Source: Flavobacterium johnsoniae (lineage in GTDB: Bacteria; Bacteroidota; Bacteroidia; Flavobacteriales; Flavobacteriaceae). Taken from it: a stretch of 64,000 bases of DNA. Shown here piece by piece: positions 1 through 9,984 of this stretch. Location: contig NZ_MLFK01000007.1 in assembly GCF_001879205.1 (NCBI RefSeq), positions 186,001-250,000 of the forward strand, read 5' to 3'. Position 1 is the stretch's first letter; every line of letters begins with the position of its first letter. Under the pieces are notes generated by a model. That model was not told the origin of the DNA. It worked only from the letters and a program-made list of their open reading frames with translations, and did not search any database. A program made the position numbers and the translations under genes.

Positions 1-42
1 AGTAAGCTCATATTTTATTATGTTTAACGAAAATAATAATAT

Positions 43-2667
43 ATGGTCAAAAACTACATTAATTTCTTACAATTTTTATTGGTTTTTATTTTTTTAACGG
101 TTTTATCTCCAAAAATTTATTCACAATGTGCTGGTAATGATGCGCATGTTGATCTTTGCACGATAGAAGATCCGGTAAATCAGAACATATCGTTATTTTC
201 TTTATTAGGAGGCAGTCCTGTACCGGGAGGAACTTGGTCTGGAGACGATACTTCCCGCGGATTAAACCCTGTTTTGGGGACTTTAAATGCGCAGCTCATT
301 AGCCAGGGAGGAAATTATCGATATACTTATACAGTACCGGCGGCCACTGGGTGTACAGATAATAAAGCTACAGTTACCCTTACTATTGGTGCTTATGCCG
401 GAGTTCCTGCTCCACATGCTACAGTATGTAGTGATGAGGAGTTTTTTAACCTTTTTACGGCATTCAATGGAACTGTGATGGCGCCGCATACAAATGGAAC
501 ATGGACAAACAGCACCGGACAAATTGTAGACCAGCTTATTCCAATTAAAGGAATTGGAGGAACTTTTCAATACACTTATACAGTACCACCTGTGCTTGCC
601 TGTTCTCCAAATTCACCATCTTCAACCGTAATCGTAACGATTAGAAAAGCGCCGGAAGTAGGAAAGGCAAGAAATTTATTGCTATGTGCAGAAACAGATC
701 TTGCTTCTTATACTAATTTGGATTTAAGCACCAGACTTGTGGGGCAGGATAGTGGAGGTGAATGGAGAGGTCCCGGCTTAACATCTTTAAGTGATAATTT
801 TGTCAATCTGCAGGAAGTCTATGATGCAGGCGGACCTGGAGACTATACTTATACCTATACTGTTTATGCGGCTCCAAACAATAAAGTATGTCCGGATAAA
901 ACAGAGCCTATAGTAATTACGATCGAAAAAAGACTCGATTTTACAGGAGCAAAAATTGAAGTAATAAAAGATATTTGCGAGCCTGATATTTCAACGGCTA
1001 CTTATTCAGCGGTATTAACAAGAGGTTCTCAGCCTATTCCAAACGGACAATACCGCGTTACATTTAATGTTTCAGGACCTAATGGCGGTACTCAGACGAT
1101 TACTGCTAATTTTGTTAACGGAGTGTTGAACTTTCCAATTTCTTCTTATTATTTCAGACAAGTAGGTGAGTTTAAAATATCAATTATCAATATTGTGAAT
1201 GTTTCAAGCAACGGAGCTTGTAATAATATTGTAAATGATTTATCAGATGAGCTGGAAGTGCATCCTATTCCGCGTTTAGACGGTGCAGTTTTAACTTTAG
1301 AACCAACATGCCAGAATAAAAATGCATTAGCAGATCTTACAAATGCACTGCTCCTTCCTGATGGTAATTATGATATTGTTTATAATGTGACTGGTGATAA
1401 TTTTGCTTTAGGGCAAAGACAAAATATTACAATATCTGGAGGAAAATCAAACTTTACAATTCCTGGAAACTTAAACGCAAACAGCGGTGCCTCAACCATC
1501 ACCATTATAAATATTACAAATACCGCAACAGGTTGTACAAATACGGCAAATATAAAAGGAAACCTAATCATAAATCCGTTGCCCAATGCTGCAACAGTCA
1601 GAGTGGCGGTTAATGATCGTTGTCTTCATGATCCGGTTTCCGTGGCGATTTCGGGATTAGGCACTTTGACTGATGTAACAATTTCCTATATGCTGTCAGA
1701 TAGTAATTTAAGTACTTCAGAAACAGTTGTTCTCCCAGTTACTGGTGGGAAAACTGAATTTCAAATTCCTACAGACTTGGTTTTAAATACAGGATCAACT
1801 GTTATTTCGATAACCAATTTGAAGAATAACATCACCAATTGCGATGTTAACCTCAATAATGTATTTGACGGTTTTATTATAAATCCAATTCCTGCTGCAC
1901 CAGTTGTAAATCCGCAGCCTTTTTGTAAAGTTGATGAAGCCACAATTGCGAATTTATTTCCAAAAGGCCCTCAATATAAATGGTACAATACGGCAGCATC
2001 AACCACAGCTCTTCCGGATACTACGATTTTAGAATCAGGGAATTATTATGTTAAGGAAACTTCAGCGGCAGGCTGTACATCAGAACCGGCAATGGTTTTG
2101 GTTACGATAAACGATACGCCTTCTCCGATTTTAAATACGGATGGAGCAGATTTCTGTGGATTGAATAATCCCACAATTGCTGATTTATCAAATAATACCG
2201 ATGTGCCTTCAACAGTAGTTTGGTACGATGCAGAAGCAAATGGGAATTTATTATCGCCGTCAACTCCTTTAATAGAACAGGGAAAATATTACGGATTTAA
2301 TTTTCCGGCGTCAGATTGTTTTTCTTCAGAACATATTGAAGTTACAGTTAGATTAACAGACTGCGACGATGTGCCTAATGACTTTTTTATTCCCGATGGA
2401 TTTTCGCCAAATGGAGATGGAGTAAACGATTCATTCGTGATAAAAGATATTGAATTTTTGTACCCCAATTATACCCTTGAAATTTTTAACAGATACGGAA
2501 ACGGAATGTATAAAGGAGATAAAAGTAAACCGGCCTGGGACGGGATAAATTATGAAAAGAGCGGTATTGCGGGCGGTGTTGCACCAAACGGCGTTTATTT
2601 TTACGTACTGCATTTTAATAAAGACAATAAACCGCCAAAACAAGGCCGTCTTTATTTAAACCGCTAA
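43..2667 (+). CDS. Large secreted protein with C-terminal T9SS type B (CHU_C) sorting domain
   Basis: An 874-residue exported protein. Residues 1-27 form a hydrophobic signal peptide ending in YSQ. The body is a series of roughly 90-residue beta-rich units with recurring TYTYTV and VTI strands and scattered Cys, as in flavobacterial adhesins. The last 100 residues (from about 775) contain FSPNGDGVND and end in a YFYVLHF strand followed by LYLNR; this is the gliding-motility CHU_C domain used for export by the type IX secretion system. The gene is followed after 32 bp by sprF and an OmpA gene, the usual triad in which the SprF homologue helps deliver its neighbouring type B substrate. The ligand is unknown. 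Start ATG is the first in frame in the window. Confidence 0.9.
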   Translation: MVKNYINFLQFLLVFIFLTVLSPKIYSQCAGNDAHVDLCTIEDPVNQNISLFSLLGGSPVPGGTWSGDDTSRGLNPVLGTLNAQLISQGGNYRYTYTVPAATGCTDNKATVTLTIGAYAGVPAPHATVCSDEEFFNLFTAFNGTVMAPHTNGTWTNSTGQIVDQLIPIKGIGGTFQYTYTVPPVLACSPNSPSSTVIVTIRKAPEVGKARNLLLCAETDLASYTNLDLSTRLVGQDSGGEWRGPGLTSLSDNFVNLQEVYDAGGPGDYTYTYTVYAAPNNKVCPDKTEPIVITIEKRLDFTGAKIEVIKDICEPDISTATYSAVLTRGSQPIPNGQYRVTFNVSGPNGGTQTITANFVNGVLNFPISSYYFRQVGEFKISIINIVNVSSNGACNNIVNDLSDELEVHPIPRLDGAVLTLEPTCQNKNALADLTNALLLPDGNYDIVYNVTGDNFALGQRQNITISGGKSNFTIPGNLNANSGASTITIINITNTATGCTNTANIKGNLIINPLPNAATVRVAVNDRCLHDPVSVAISGLGTLTDVTISYMLSDSNLSTSETVVLPVTGGKTEFQIPTDLVLNTGSTVISITNLKNNITNCDVNLNNVFDGFIINPIPAAPVVNPQPFCKVDEATIANLFPKGPQYKWYNTAASTTALPDTTILESGNYYVKETSAAGCTSEPAMVLVTINDTPSPILNTDGADFCGLNNPTIADLSNNTDVPSTVVWYDAEANGNLLSPSTPLIEQGKYYGFNFPASDCFSSEHIEVTVRLTDCDDVPNDFFIPDGFSPNGDGVNDSFVIKDIEFLYPNYTLEIFNRYGNGMYKGDKSKPAWDGINYEKSGIAGGVAPNGVYFYVLHFNKDNKPPKQGRLYLNR

Positions 2668-2699
2668 ATCTCTTTTTATATTATTTAATATAGTTTCAA

Positions 2700-3626
2700 A
2701 TGAAAAAAATAATACTCTTTATAAATTTCCTCTTTTATTTATCGGTTTCGGCCCAGCAAGATCCGGAATACACGCATTATATGTACAATATGAGCGTGAT
2801 CAATCCGGCGTATGCAACAGGAGTTCCGGCTATGATGAATTTTGGAGGATTGTATAGAACACAATGGGTGGGTGCAGTTGGTGCTCCAAAAACATTTACC
2901 TTTTTTGGACACAGCGCCATAACTGAAAAAATAGAAGTTGGTTTGTCATTTATTTCAGATGATATTGGAGACGGCGCCAAAAAAGAAAATAATGTTTATG
3001 CTGATTTTGCATACGTCCTGAAATTAGGCGGACAAAACAAACTTTCGCTGGGGCTTAAAGCCGGATTCTCTTCTATTCAAAGCAATTTTAACGGATTTCG
3101 TTTTACAGATCCTCAAACTGATTTTGCTTTCGCAGAAAATATAAACGCTACAAAACCAAACATTGGGGTTGGTGCCTATTATTTTAGAGACAATCTATAC
3201 GTTGGATTATCGGTTCCTAATTTATTGAAATCAAAATATGTTGAAGAAAAATCAGGCATAAACGCCTTCGGATCTGAAGAAATACATACTTTTTTAACTG
3301 CAGGTTATGTTTTTCAGCTTAATGATATGTGGAAGTTAAAGCCTGCATTTATGTCAAAATTTGTAAAAGGCGCACCTATAACTTTAGACATTACTGCGAA
3401 TGTTTTGTTTAACGAGAAATTTGAATTCGGCGCTGCATACAGAATTGATGATTCGGTAAGTGCTTTATGTAATATCAACATTACGCCATCGCTTAGAGTA
3501 GGTTATGCTTATGATTACACACTTACTAATTTCGGTCAGTTTAATTCTGGGACACACGAAATTATGCTGCTTTTTGATTTGGATTTATTAGGAAAAGGAT
3601 ATGATAAATCACCTAGATTCTTTTAA
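2700..3626 (+). CDS. PorP/SprF family type IX secretion outer membrane protein
   Basis: A 308-residue beta-barrel protein. It has a short signal peptide (residues 1-18, ending VSAQ) followed directly by the family hallmark QDPEYTHYMYN-MSVINPAYA at about residues 20-40. The rest alternates amphipathic strands and Gly turns, ending in an aromatic residue (RFF) as expected for outer membrane barrels. PorP/SprF proteins bind or guide type B T9SS substrates at the cell surface. Its place between a CHU_C protein and an OmpA/TPR protein supports the assignment as a partner of the upstream adhesin rather than the core gliding SprF, which lies beside sprE/sprB-type genes elsewhere. It shares an operon with both neighbours. 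Confidence 0.9.
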   Translation: MKKIILFINFLFYLSVSAQQDPEYTHYMYNMSVINPAYATGVPAMMNFGGLYRTQWVGAVGAPKTFTFFGHSAITEKIEVGLSFISDDIGDGAKKENNVYADFAYVLKLGGQNKLSLGLKAGFSSIQSNFNGFRFTDPQTDFAFAENINATKPNIGVGAYYFRDNLYVGLSVPNLLKSKYVEEKSGINAFGSEEIHTFLTAGYVFQLNDMWKLKPAFMSKFVKGAPITLDITANVLFNEKFEFGAAYRIDDSVSALCNINITPSLRVGYAYDYTLTNFGQFNSGTHEIMLLFDLDLLGKGYDKSPRFF

Positions 3627-3627
3627 A

Positions 3628-5766
3628 ATGAAAAATATGAAAAAACTACTCGTTATTATATTCGTATTTTCAATACAGTTTATAAATGCCCAAAATCAGG
3701 ACTTGTCAAGAGCTAAGAAATTTTTTGACAGAACCTATTACAGCGAAGCCATTGTTTTATACGAAAGGCTCGCCGAAGAAAAACCTTCGCAGGAAGTAAT
3801 TAAAAACTTAGCCGATTCTTATTTCTATACCAACAATTTAGTCAAAGCACAGCGCTATTATCGTCTTTTGGTAAAAAGCTACAATAATAATTTAGACAGA
3901 GAATACTATTTTAGATACGCCCAGACTTTAAAAGCAACCAATAGTTATGATGATGCAAATGAAGTTTTAAAAGAATATTATGCAAAATCAACCAATCCTG
4001 AGGATATTTCTAATTTTGAAAAAGACCTTAAAACTTTAGAAAATGTTTCGGCAATTGGAAAAAGATTTGAAATTAAAAACCTGTCCATAAATACGCCAAA
4101 TTCTGAATTTGGAGCCGTTGAATATAAAGGCAATCTTGTATTTGCAGGCGTTAAACTAAAACCGGGAATATTCGATAAAAAGTTCAAATGGGATAACGAA
4201 ACCTATTTAAATTTAGTTGAAATTCCACTGCAAAACATCAATACGGCAGATTCTACGGTACATTATTTTGCCAAAGAATTAAAAACCGGAATGCACGAAT
4301 CCAATGCCATTTTTACAAAAGACGGCAAAACAATGTATTTTACCCGAAACAATTCTAAAAACGGAAAGAAAAAGAAAGACGATAAGAAAGTTTCGAACCT
4401 GCAGATTTTTAAAGCTGAACTGATTGACGGAAAATGGACCAATATTACATCGCTTCCTTTCAATAGTCCTAATTATTCTGTTGAGCATCCAGCATTAAGT
4501 GCCGATGAAAAAGTATTGTATTTTGCATCGGATATGCCGGGATCATTAGGGTCATTTGATATTTATTCTGTTAATGTAAACAAAGGCGCATTTGATACGC
4601 CAAAGAATTTAGGGCCTCAAATCAATACCAATAAAAGAGAGCAATTTCCTTTCGCTTCCGCAGATAATAAGCTTTACTTTTCATCAGATGGGCATTTAGG
4701 TTACGGATCTCTTGATGTTTTTGTTTCTGAAATAAACGGAAATGAATATTCAAAACCTGTAAATATCGGATTGCCGTTAAATTCAAATTTAGATGATTTT
4801 GCCTTCAATATTAATTCCGAAACCAAACAAGGTTATTTTGCATCGAATAGAGAAGGAGGAAAGGGAAGTGATGATATTTATCAATTTAAAGAAATCAAAG
4901 ACTTAATTGTAGAAGACTGTAAGCAGTTTATCGCCGGAATAATTACAGATATTGATACCAAACTTGCGCTAGAAAATGCAACCGTAATTTTACAGGACTC
5001 AGAAAATAAAACGCTGAATACCATTACCACTTCTGCCGATGGAAAATTTAGTTTTACAGCTGCCTGCGAAGCTTCTTATAAAGTTTCGGCTTTCAAGGAA
5101 AAATACACCAACGAGTCTGTAACATTGACTTTGGATAAAATCCGAGACAAAGTGAACGATGCTTCATTGGCATTAAAATCTTTAGAGGCAATCAAACTCG
5201 AAGAAAAAGAAAATGCCGAAAAGAAAAGAAAACAGGAGCTTATTATAGAAGAAGAAAACAAGAAAAAAACAGAACTTGCCGCAATCGCATTAAAACAAAA
5301 AGAGAAAAAAGAAAAAGAAGCAGCTATTGTCGCCGCTGAAGTTAAAAAGAATGAAAAAGTAAAAGAAATTCTCGAAAAGGAAAAAGATGTCGTACGGGAT
5401 AAAGATCGTTTAATCATCAAAACAGATCCTATTTATTTTGACTACAATTTGTGGTACATTCGTAAAGAATCTAAAGTTATTTTAGGCCGTGTTGTGGAGT
5501 TAATGAAGAAATATCCGGGCATGGTTATCGAAATTGGGTCGCATACTGATTCGCGAGGAAACGAAAAATTCAATGCCGATTTATCTCAAAAAAGAGCCAA
5601 TTCTACCCGAGAATTTATCATTCAATCCGGCATCGATGCCAAACGTGTTTCAGCAAAAGGTTACGGAGAATCGGTGCCCATTATAAAATGCAAACCTGAT
5701 GAAGCCTGCTCCGAAGAAGAACACGAATTAAACAGAAGATCTGAATTTGTAATTAAGAATTTGTAA
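3628..5766 (+). CDS. OmpA family protein with TPR, PD40 propeller and CarboxypepD_reg domains
   Basis: Called from the ATG at 3628, which sits 1 nt after the sprF stop (TAAAATG) and gives a clean signal peptide; the frame is open from an ATG at 3601 inside sprF, and an ATG at 3637 is also possible. The 712-residue product has N-terminal TPR-like helices (about 20-130), WD40-like PD40 blades with YFTRN, YFASD, YFSSDG and YFASNREGG strands, a CarboxypepD_reg-like domain (about 435-510), a Lys/Glu-rich coiled coil, and a C-terminal OmpA domain with the peptidoglycan-binding motif HTDSRG. Such proteins (PorE/SprE-like architecture) tether T9SS-related outer membrane complexes to peptidoglycan. 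Last gene of the triad operon. Confidence 0.9.
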   Translation: MKNMKKLLVIIFVFSIQFINAQNQDLSRAKKFFDRTYYSEAIVLYERLAEEKPSQEVIKNLADSYFYTNNLVKAQRYYRLLVKSYNNNLDREYYFRYAQTLKATNSYDDANEVLKEYYAKSTNPEDISNFEKDLKTLENVSAIGKRFEIKNLSINTPNSEFGAVEYKGNLVFAGVKLKPGIFDKKFKWDNETYLNLVEIPLQNINTADSTVHYFAKELKTGMHESNAIFTKDGKTMYFTRNNSKNGKKKKDDKKVSNLQIFKAELIDGKWTNITSLPFNSPNYSVEHPALSADEKVLYFASDMPGSLGSFDIYSVNVNKGAFDTPKNLGPQINTNKREQFPFASADNKLYFSSDGHLGYGSLDVFVSEINGNEYSKPVNIGLPLNSNLDDFAFNINSETKQGYFASNREGGKGSDDIYQFKEIKDLIVEDCKQFIAGIITDIDTKLALENATVILQDSENKTLNTITTSADGKFSFTAACEASYKVSAFKEKYTNESVTLTLDKIRDKVNDASLALKSLEAIKLEEKENAEKKRKQELIIEEENKKKTELAAIALKQKEKKEKEAAIVAAEVKKNEKVKEILEKEKDVVRDKDRLIIKTDPIYFDYNLWYIRKESKVILGRVVELMKKYPGMVIEIGSHTDSRGNEKFNADLSQKRANSTREFIIQSGIDAKRVSAKGYGESVPIIKCKPDEACSEEEHELNRRSEFVIKNL

Positions 5767-5861
5767 TTTTTATAGGTACAGAAGAATATAAAAAGAAACA
5801 TTTTTATAACAGATAGTTTTCTATGTGTTTTAATTAAACCTAGTTATAGAACAGTATATAA

Positions 5862-5900
5862 GCCCGACAGGTTCCAAAACCCTGTTGGGTTTTGTTTTTT
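5862..5900 (+). terminator. Terminator after the CHU_C/sprF/ompA operon
   Basis: CCCGACAGG pairs with CCTGTTGGG (one G-T wobble) around a 9-nt loop, followed by TTTTGTTTTTT. A close relative of this stem lies after the catalase gene (44591-44624). Confidence 0.7.
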
Positions 5901-5981
5901 ATGGAAAATTTTGAAAAACGCTTTCTGTTGATTTCTTTTTTATTTAATTTTATAGAATAACCTTGAACAAAACATTGAAAT

Positions 5982-6473
5982 ATGAAAAATCTAATTTTAC
6001 CGTGTCTGCTTGTAATCTGTATAGGATTCCAAAGTTGTAAAAATGAAGAAAAACAAAAAGAAGCCGAAGCAGCAAAAGCGGAAGGGGAAAAAATTGTAAG
6101 TACGGACTGCTATAAAGCCATATACGAACAGGATACTATAGACTTAAAATTGAATACTTTAAAAAACGGAAAATTAACCGGCGATATGGTCATGAAAGTC
6201 GCTCCTTCGACAGTAAGAACGGGTGAAGTTGCAGGTGAGTTTCATGGTGATACCTTATTTATAGCTTATACCTTTAAGGATTCAGCAAATAAAGATAAAA
6301 TTTTCAAAAATCCGATGGCACTTTTAAAACGTGATAAACAGCTTATATTAGGAAACGGAACTATGCAGACTACAATGGGAGTAACATATTTGGTTAAAGA
6401 CAAACCTATCGATTTCGACCGTGTAAAATATAAATTTGATGGCGCGGAGTGTGCTGAGAAAACAGAAAAGTAG
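5982..6473 (+). CDS. Small lipoprotein of unknown function
   Basis: A 163-residue protein with a lipoprotein signal peptide: hydrophobic stretch LPCLLVICIGF and lipobox FQSC, with acylated Cys at residue 19, followed by a charged Lys/Glu-rich linker. The mature part is a compact beta-rich domain with repeated GDTLFIAYTF and LILGNGTMQT strands, probably a small beta-barrel/lipocalin-like fold; I do not recognise a named family. It is a single-gene unit flanked by two terminators, with no partner gene implied by position. Confidence 0.75.
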   Translation: MKNLILPCLLVICIGFQSCKNEEKQKEAEAAKAEGEKIVSTDCYKAIYEQDTIDLKLNTLKNGKLTGDMVMKVAPSTVRTGEVAGEFHGDTLFIAYTFKDSANKDKIFKNPMALLKRDKQLILGNGTMQTTMGVTYLVKDKPIDFDRVKYKFDGAECAEKTEK

Positions 6474-6540
6474 CCAATCTTGTCATTTATCCCTTCATCG
6501 AAATGACAAAATCATCAAAACGTGACTTTAAATGATTATA

Positions 6541-6574
6541 AAAAAAGCCGTTCCTTATTAAAGAAACGGCTTTT
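6541..6574. terminator. Bidirectional terminator between convergent genes
   Basis: GCCGTTCCTT and AAGAAACGGC form a 10-bp stem with one mismatch, with A-run on the left and TTTT on the right, so it can serve both the lipoprotein gene (+) and the DUF1573 gene (-). Confidence 0.75.
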
Positions 6575-6597
6575 ACTATTTTTTAGATTTATTTTTT

Positions 6598-6978
6598 TTA
6601 CAAAACTTCTCCCTTAATTTTAAGGGCAACTCGGCCGTCAGGATAATTTACGGCATTTGTTTCAACAGTAATTGTTTTACGAATTGGTCCGGCAGCCATA
6701 TTATATTTTACATCTATTTTACCTTTTTTACCTGGCATTACAGCTGCTGCGGGTTTAGTAACAACTATTGAACTAACTGTCGATTCAGCACCAATAATCA
6801 ATAACGGAGCATCGCCTGTGTTAGTAAACTCAAAGGAGCGTACTCCATTGTCAGTCTTTGAAATTTTACCATAATCAATGGTATTGTCCGGGGCTGCAAA
6901 TTCAATTTTTGGGCCGTTTTGTGCATAACCTATTGCGCTAAACAATATGACTGCAATAAAAGAGGCTGCATTTTTCAT
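6598..6978 (-). CDS. DUF1573 domain-containing secreted protein
   Basis: A 126-residue protein when started at 6978 (MKNAASF), which gives a normal signal peptide ending GYAQ; an ATG 51 bp upstream adds residues that do not look like a signal sequence. The mature domain matches the DUF1573 pattern: FEFTNTGDAPLLI early, then a central GKKGKIDVKYN-type segment and final KGEVL. These are ASPM/SPD-2/Hydin-like immunoglobulin folds common in Bacteroidetes; function is unknown, probably periplasmic. Monocistronic, convergent with the upstream lipoprotein and divergent from valS. Confidence 0.85.
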   Translation of the reverse strand: MKNAASFIAVILFSAIGYAQNGPKIEFAAPDNTIDYGKISKTDNGVRSFEFTNTGDAPLLIIGAESTVSSIVVTKPAAAVMPGKKGKIDVKYNMAAGPIRKTITVETNAVNYPDGRVALKIKGEVL

Positions 6979-7114
6979 TTTGAAATTGTTTTTAAGTTGT
7001 AAGTAAATATACATTGTTTTAATTAACACACAAATTATTAATTCGTTTTTTATAGTCTACTTAATTATTTACTTTTGCTGTCAGTTATAATTACAAAAAT
7101 TGAACCAATTTTGT

Positions 7115-7250
7115 GTTTAATTGTTTAATCGTTAATTCGTTTAGTCGAATGATGATTAAAAAAAGAGTCAAAAGAATATAGGACGACTAAACAATTAAGC
7201 AGATAAACAATTAAAACTGATTGAACGGTTAAACAAATAAACGATTAAAC
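7115..7250. repeat. AT-rich imperfect inverted repeat upstream of valS
   Basis: The left part (7115-7147) reads GTTTAATTG-TTTAATCG-TTAATTCG-TTTAGTCG; the right part (7184-7250) reads CGACTAAAC-AATTAAGC-AGATAAAC-AATTAAAAC and continues with GGTTAAAC-AAATAAACG-ATTAAAC. The two sides are approximately reverse complements built from degenerate TTAAAC/GTTTAA words of 8-10 bp. It fills nearly the whole leader of valS. Confidence 0.6.
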
Positions 7251-7258
7251 ATATATAA

Positions 7259-9892
7259 ATGACAATTCCAGCACAATTTGACGCTAAGACGATTGAGAAC
7301 AAATGGTATGAGTATTGGATGAAAAACAACTATTTTCATTCAGAGCCAGATCATAGAACGCCGTATACTATTGTAATTCCGCCTCCAAACGTCACTGGTG
7401 TCTTGCATATGGGACATATGTTGAATAATACTATTCAGGATGTTTTAATTCGTAGAGCCCGTCTTAAAGGATTCAACGCTTGTTGGGTACCAGGAACGGA
7501 TCATGCCTCTATTGCTACCGAAGCAAAAGTTGTGGCTAAACTAAAAGCAGAAGGAATCAATAAAAATGATTTAACACGCGAAGAATTTCTTGCACATGCT
7601 TGGGAATGGACACACAAATATGGCGGAACAATACTTGAACAGCTTAAGAAATTAGGTGCTTCATGCGATTGGGAACGTACCAAATTTACGATGGATCCGG
7701 ACATGTCGGCAGCTGTAATTAAATCATTTGTAGATTTATACAACAAAGGATTAATCTACAGAGGTTACCGTATGGTTAACTGGGATCCGGAAGCTAAAAC
7801 AACTTTGTCTGACGAAGAAGTTATTTACGAAGAACAACAAGGAAAATTATTTTTCTTAAAATATAAAATTGAAGGTTCAGAAGATTTCCTGACCATTGCA
7901 ACAACTCGTCCTGAAACTATTTTTGGAGATACGGCAATTTGTATCAATCCGAATGATGAGCGTTTTATACACTTAAAAGGTAAAAAAGCAATCGTTCCAA
8001 TATGTGGCAGAGTAATCCCGATTATCGAAGATGAATATGTAGATGTAGAATTCGGAACGGGATGTTTAAAAGTAACTCCTGCGCACGATATGAACGATAA
8101 AACGCTGGGTGAAAAACATAATCTTGAAATCGTTGATATTTTTAATGAAGATGCTACATTAAACAGCTTCGGATTACATTATCAGGGAAAAGACCGTTTT
8201 GTGGTTCGTACCGAAATTGCAAAAGAATTAGAAGAAATTGGAGCTTTAGCAAAAACTGAAATCCACTTAAATAAAGTAGGAACATCAGAAAGAACGAAAG
8301 CAGTAATCGAACCAAGATTATCTGACCAATGGTTCCTGAAAATGGAAGAATTGGTAAAACCGGCAATCAAATCAGTTTTAGAAACTGGAGATATTAAATT
8401 ACATCCAAAACGTTTCGAGAATACTTATGCGCATTGGTTAAACAATATTCGCGATTGGAACATTTCCCGCCAATTATGGTGGGGACACAGAATTCCTGCG
8501 TTTTATTATGGAGACGGAAAAGAAGATTTTGTTGTAGCTGAAAACATCGAAGATGCGTTAAAGTTAGCACAAGAAAGAACATCTAACAATTCACTTACAA
8601 CATCTGACTTAAGACAAGATGTTGATGCATTAGATACATGGTTTTCTGCATGGTTATGGCCAATGTCCGTTTTTGATGGAGTAGTTAATCCGGAAAATGA
8701 GGATTTTAAGTACTATTATCCAACAAACGACTTGGTTACAGGTCCGGATATCTTGTTTTTCTGGGTTGCGAGAATGATTATTGCTGGTTATGAATATGCA
8801 GGTGAAAAACCATTTACCAATGTATACTTAACAGGTTTAGTTCGTGATAAACAACGCCGTAAAATGTCTAAATCATTAGGGAATTCTCCTGATCCTTTAG
8901 ATTTGATCGATAAATTTGGTGCCGATGGGGTTCGTGTAGGATTGCTTTTAAGTGCTTCTGCCGGAAATGATATTATGTTTGATGAAGAATTATGTCTGCA
9001 GGGGAAATCATTCTCTACCAAAATTTGGAATGCTTTCAAATTAATTAAAGGATGGGAAGTTTCTGAAACTATTTCGCAGCCGGAATCATCAAAAGTGGCG
9101 ATCGAATGGTACGAAGCAAAATTGCAGCAGACATTAGTTGATATTGAAGATAATTTTGAAAAATACAGAATTTCAGATTCATTAATGGCTATTTATAAAC
9201 TGGTTTGGGATGATTTCTGTTCTTGGTTCTTAGAAATGATTAAACCGGCGTACCAACAGCCAATTGATAAAGCAACGTTTGATAAAGCAATTGAATTATT
9301 AGAAAGCAATTTAAAATTACTTCATCCGTTTATGCCATTCTTAACAGAAGAAATTTGGCAGTTAATTGCAGAAAGAACTCCGGAGGAAGCTTTAATTGTA
9401 TCGACTTGGCCGGAATTGAAACCATTTAATGCTGATCTAATTGCAGATTTTGATAATATTACGGAAGTAATTTCAGGAATTAGAACGATTAGAAAAGGGA
9501 AAAATATCGCCATGAAAGATGCTATCGAATTAAAAGCCATTAACAGCGAGAACCTGACGACTTATTTTGATTCGATTATAACGAAATTAGGGAATGTTTC
9601 TGCTTTTGAATATGTTAGTGCAAAAGTGGACGGTGCGTTGTCTTTCCGTGTAAAATCAAATGAATATTTTATTCCGATTACCGGAAATATTGATGTTGAA
9701 GCCGAAATTGCAAAATTGACAGAAGAATTGAATTACACAAAAGGATTCCTGAAATCTGTAGAAACAAAACTTTCAAACGAGAAATTCGTAAACGGAGCTC
9801 CGGAAAAAGTTTTAAACATAGAAAAACAAAAACAAGCGGATGCTTTAGCAAAAATTGCTACAATCGAGCAGAGTTTAGCTGGGTTGAAATAA
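7259..9892 (+). CDS. valS: Valyl-tRNA synthetase
   Basis: An 877-residue class I aminoacyl-tRNA synthetase that charges tRNA-Val in the cytoplasm. The HIGH-type motif is PPPNVTGVLHMGH, with HMGH at residues 50-53, and KMSKS is at 535-539. Between them lies the CP1 editing domain with TTRPETIFGDTA, and the DWNISRQLWWGHRIP motif follows. The C-terminal ~70 residues form the expected tRNA-binding coiled coil (VEAEIAKLTEEL...). Length is normal for bacterial ValRS. Start at 7259 matches the family N-terminus (MTIPAQFDAKTIE). Monocistronic, closed by the terminator at 9920. Confidence 0.98.
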   Translation: MTIPAQFDAKTIENKWYEYWMKNNYFHSEPDHRTPYTIVIPPPNVTGVLHMGHMLNNTIQDVLIRRARLKGFNACWVPGTDHASIATEAKVVAKLKAEGINKNDLTREEFLAHAWEWTHKYGGTILEQLKKLGASCDWERTKFTMDPDMSAAVIKSFVDLYNKGLIYRGYRMVNWDPEAKTTLSDEEVIYEEQQGKLFFLKYKIEGSEDFLTIATTRPETIFGDTAICINPNDERFIHLKGKKAIVPICGRVIPIIEDEYVDVEFGTGCLKVTPAHDMNDKTLGEKHNLEIVDIFNEDATLNSFGLHYQGKDRFVVRTEIAKELEEIGALAKTEIHLNKVGTSERTKAVIEPRLSDQWFLKMEELVKPAIKSVLETGDIKLHPKRFENTYAHWLNNIRDWNISRQLWWGHRIPAFYYGDGKEDFVVAENIEDALKLAQERTSNNSLTTSDLRQDVDALDTWFSAWLWPMSVFDGVVNPENEDFKYYYPTNDLVTGPDILFFWVARMIIAGYEYAGEKPFTNVYLTGLVRDKQRRKMSKSLGNSPDPLDLIDKFGADGVRVGLLLSASAGNDIMFDEELCLQGKSFSTKIWNAFKLIKGWEVSETISQPESSKVAIEWYEAKLQQTLVDIEDNFEKYRISDSLMAIYKLVWDDFCSWFLEMIKPAYQQPIDKATFDKAIELLESNLKLLHPFMPFLTEEIWQLIAERTPEEALIVSTWPELKPFNADLIADFDNITEVISGIRTIRKGKNIAMKDAIELKAINSENLTTYFDSIITKLGNVSAFEYVSAKVDGALSFRVKSNEYFIPITGNIDVEAEIAKLTEELNYTKGFLKSVETKLSNEKFVNGAPEKVLNIEKQKQADALAKIATIEQSLAGLK

Positions 9893-9919
9893 GAATAATG
9901 ATTAAATATCTTTATAATA

Positions 9920-9949
9920 AAAAAAGCTGTCCATTGGACAGCTTTTTTT
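9920..9949. terminator. Bidirectional terminator after valS
   Basis: AAAAAGCTGTCC-ATT-GGACAGCTTTTTTT: a perfect stem with a 3-nt loop between the convergent valS and permease genes. Confidence 0.9.
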
Positions 9950-9984
9950 GTTTTGTCATTATGAGGAACGAGGACAAGAGAATA

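Noticed and set aside
5076..5420. Ser/Phe-rich 114-codon frame on the minus strand
   Set aside because: Antisense of the Lys/Glu-rich coiled coil of the OmpA protein; no start context.
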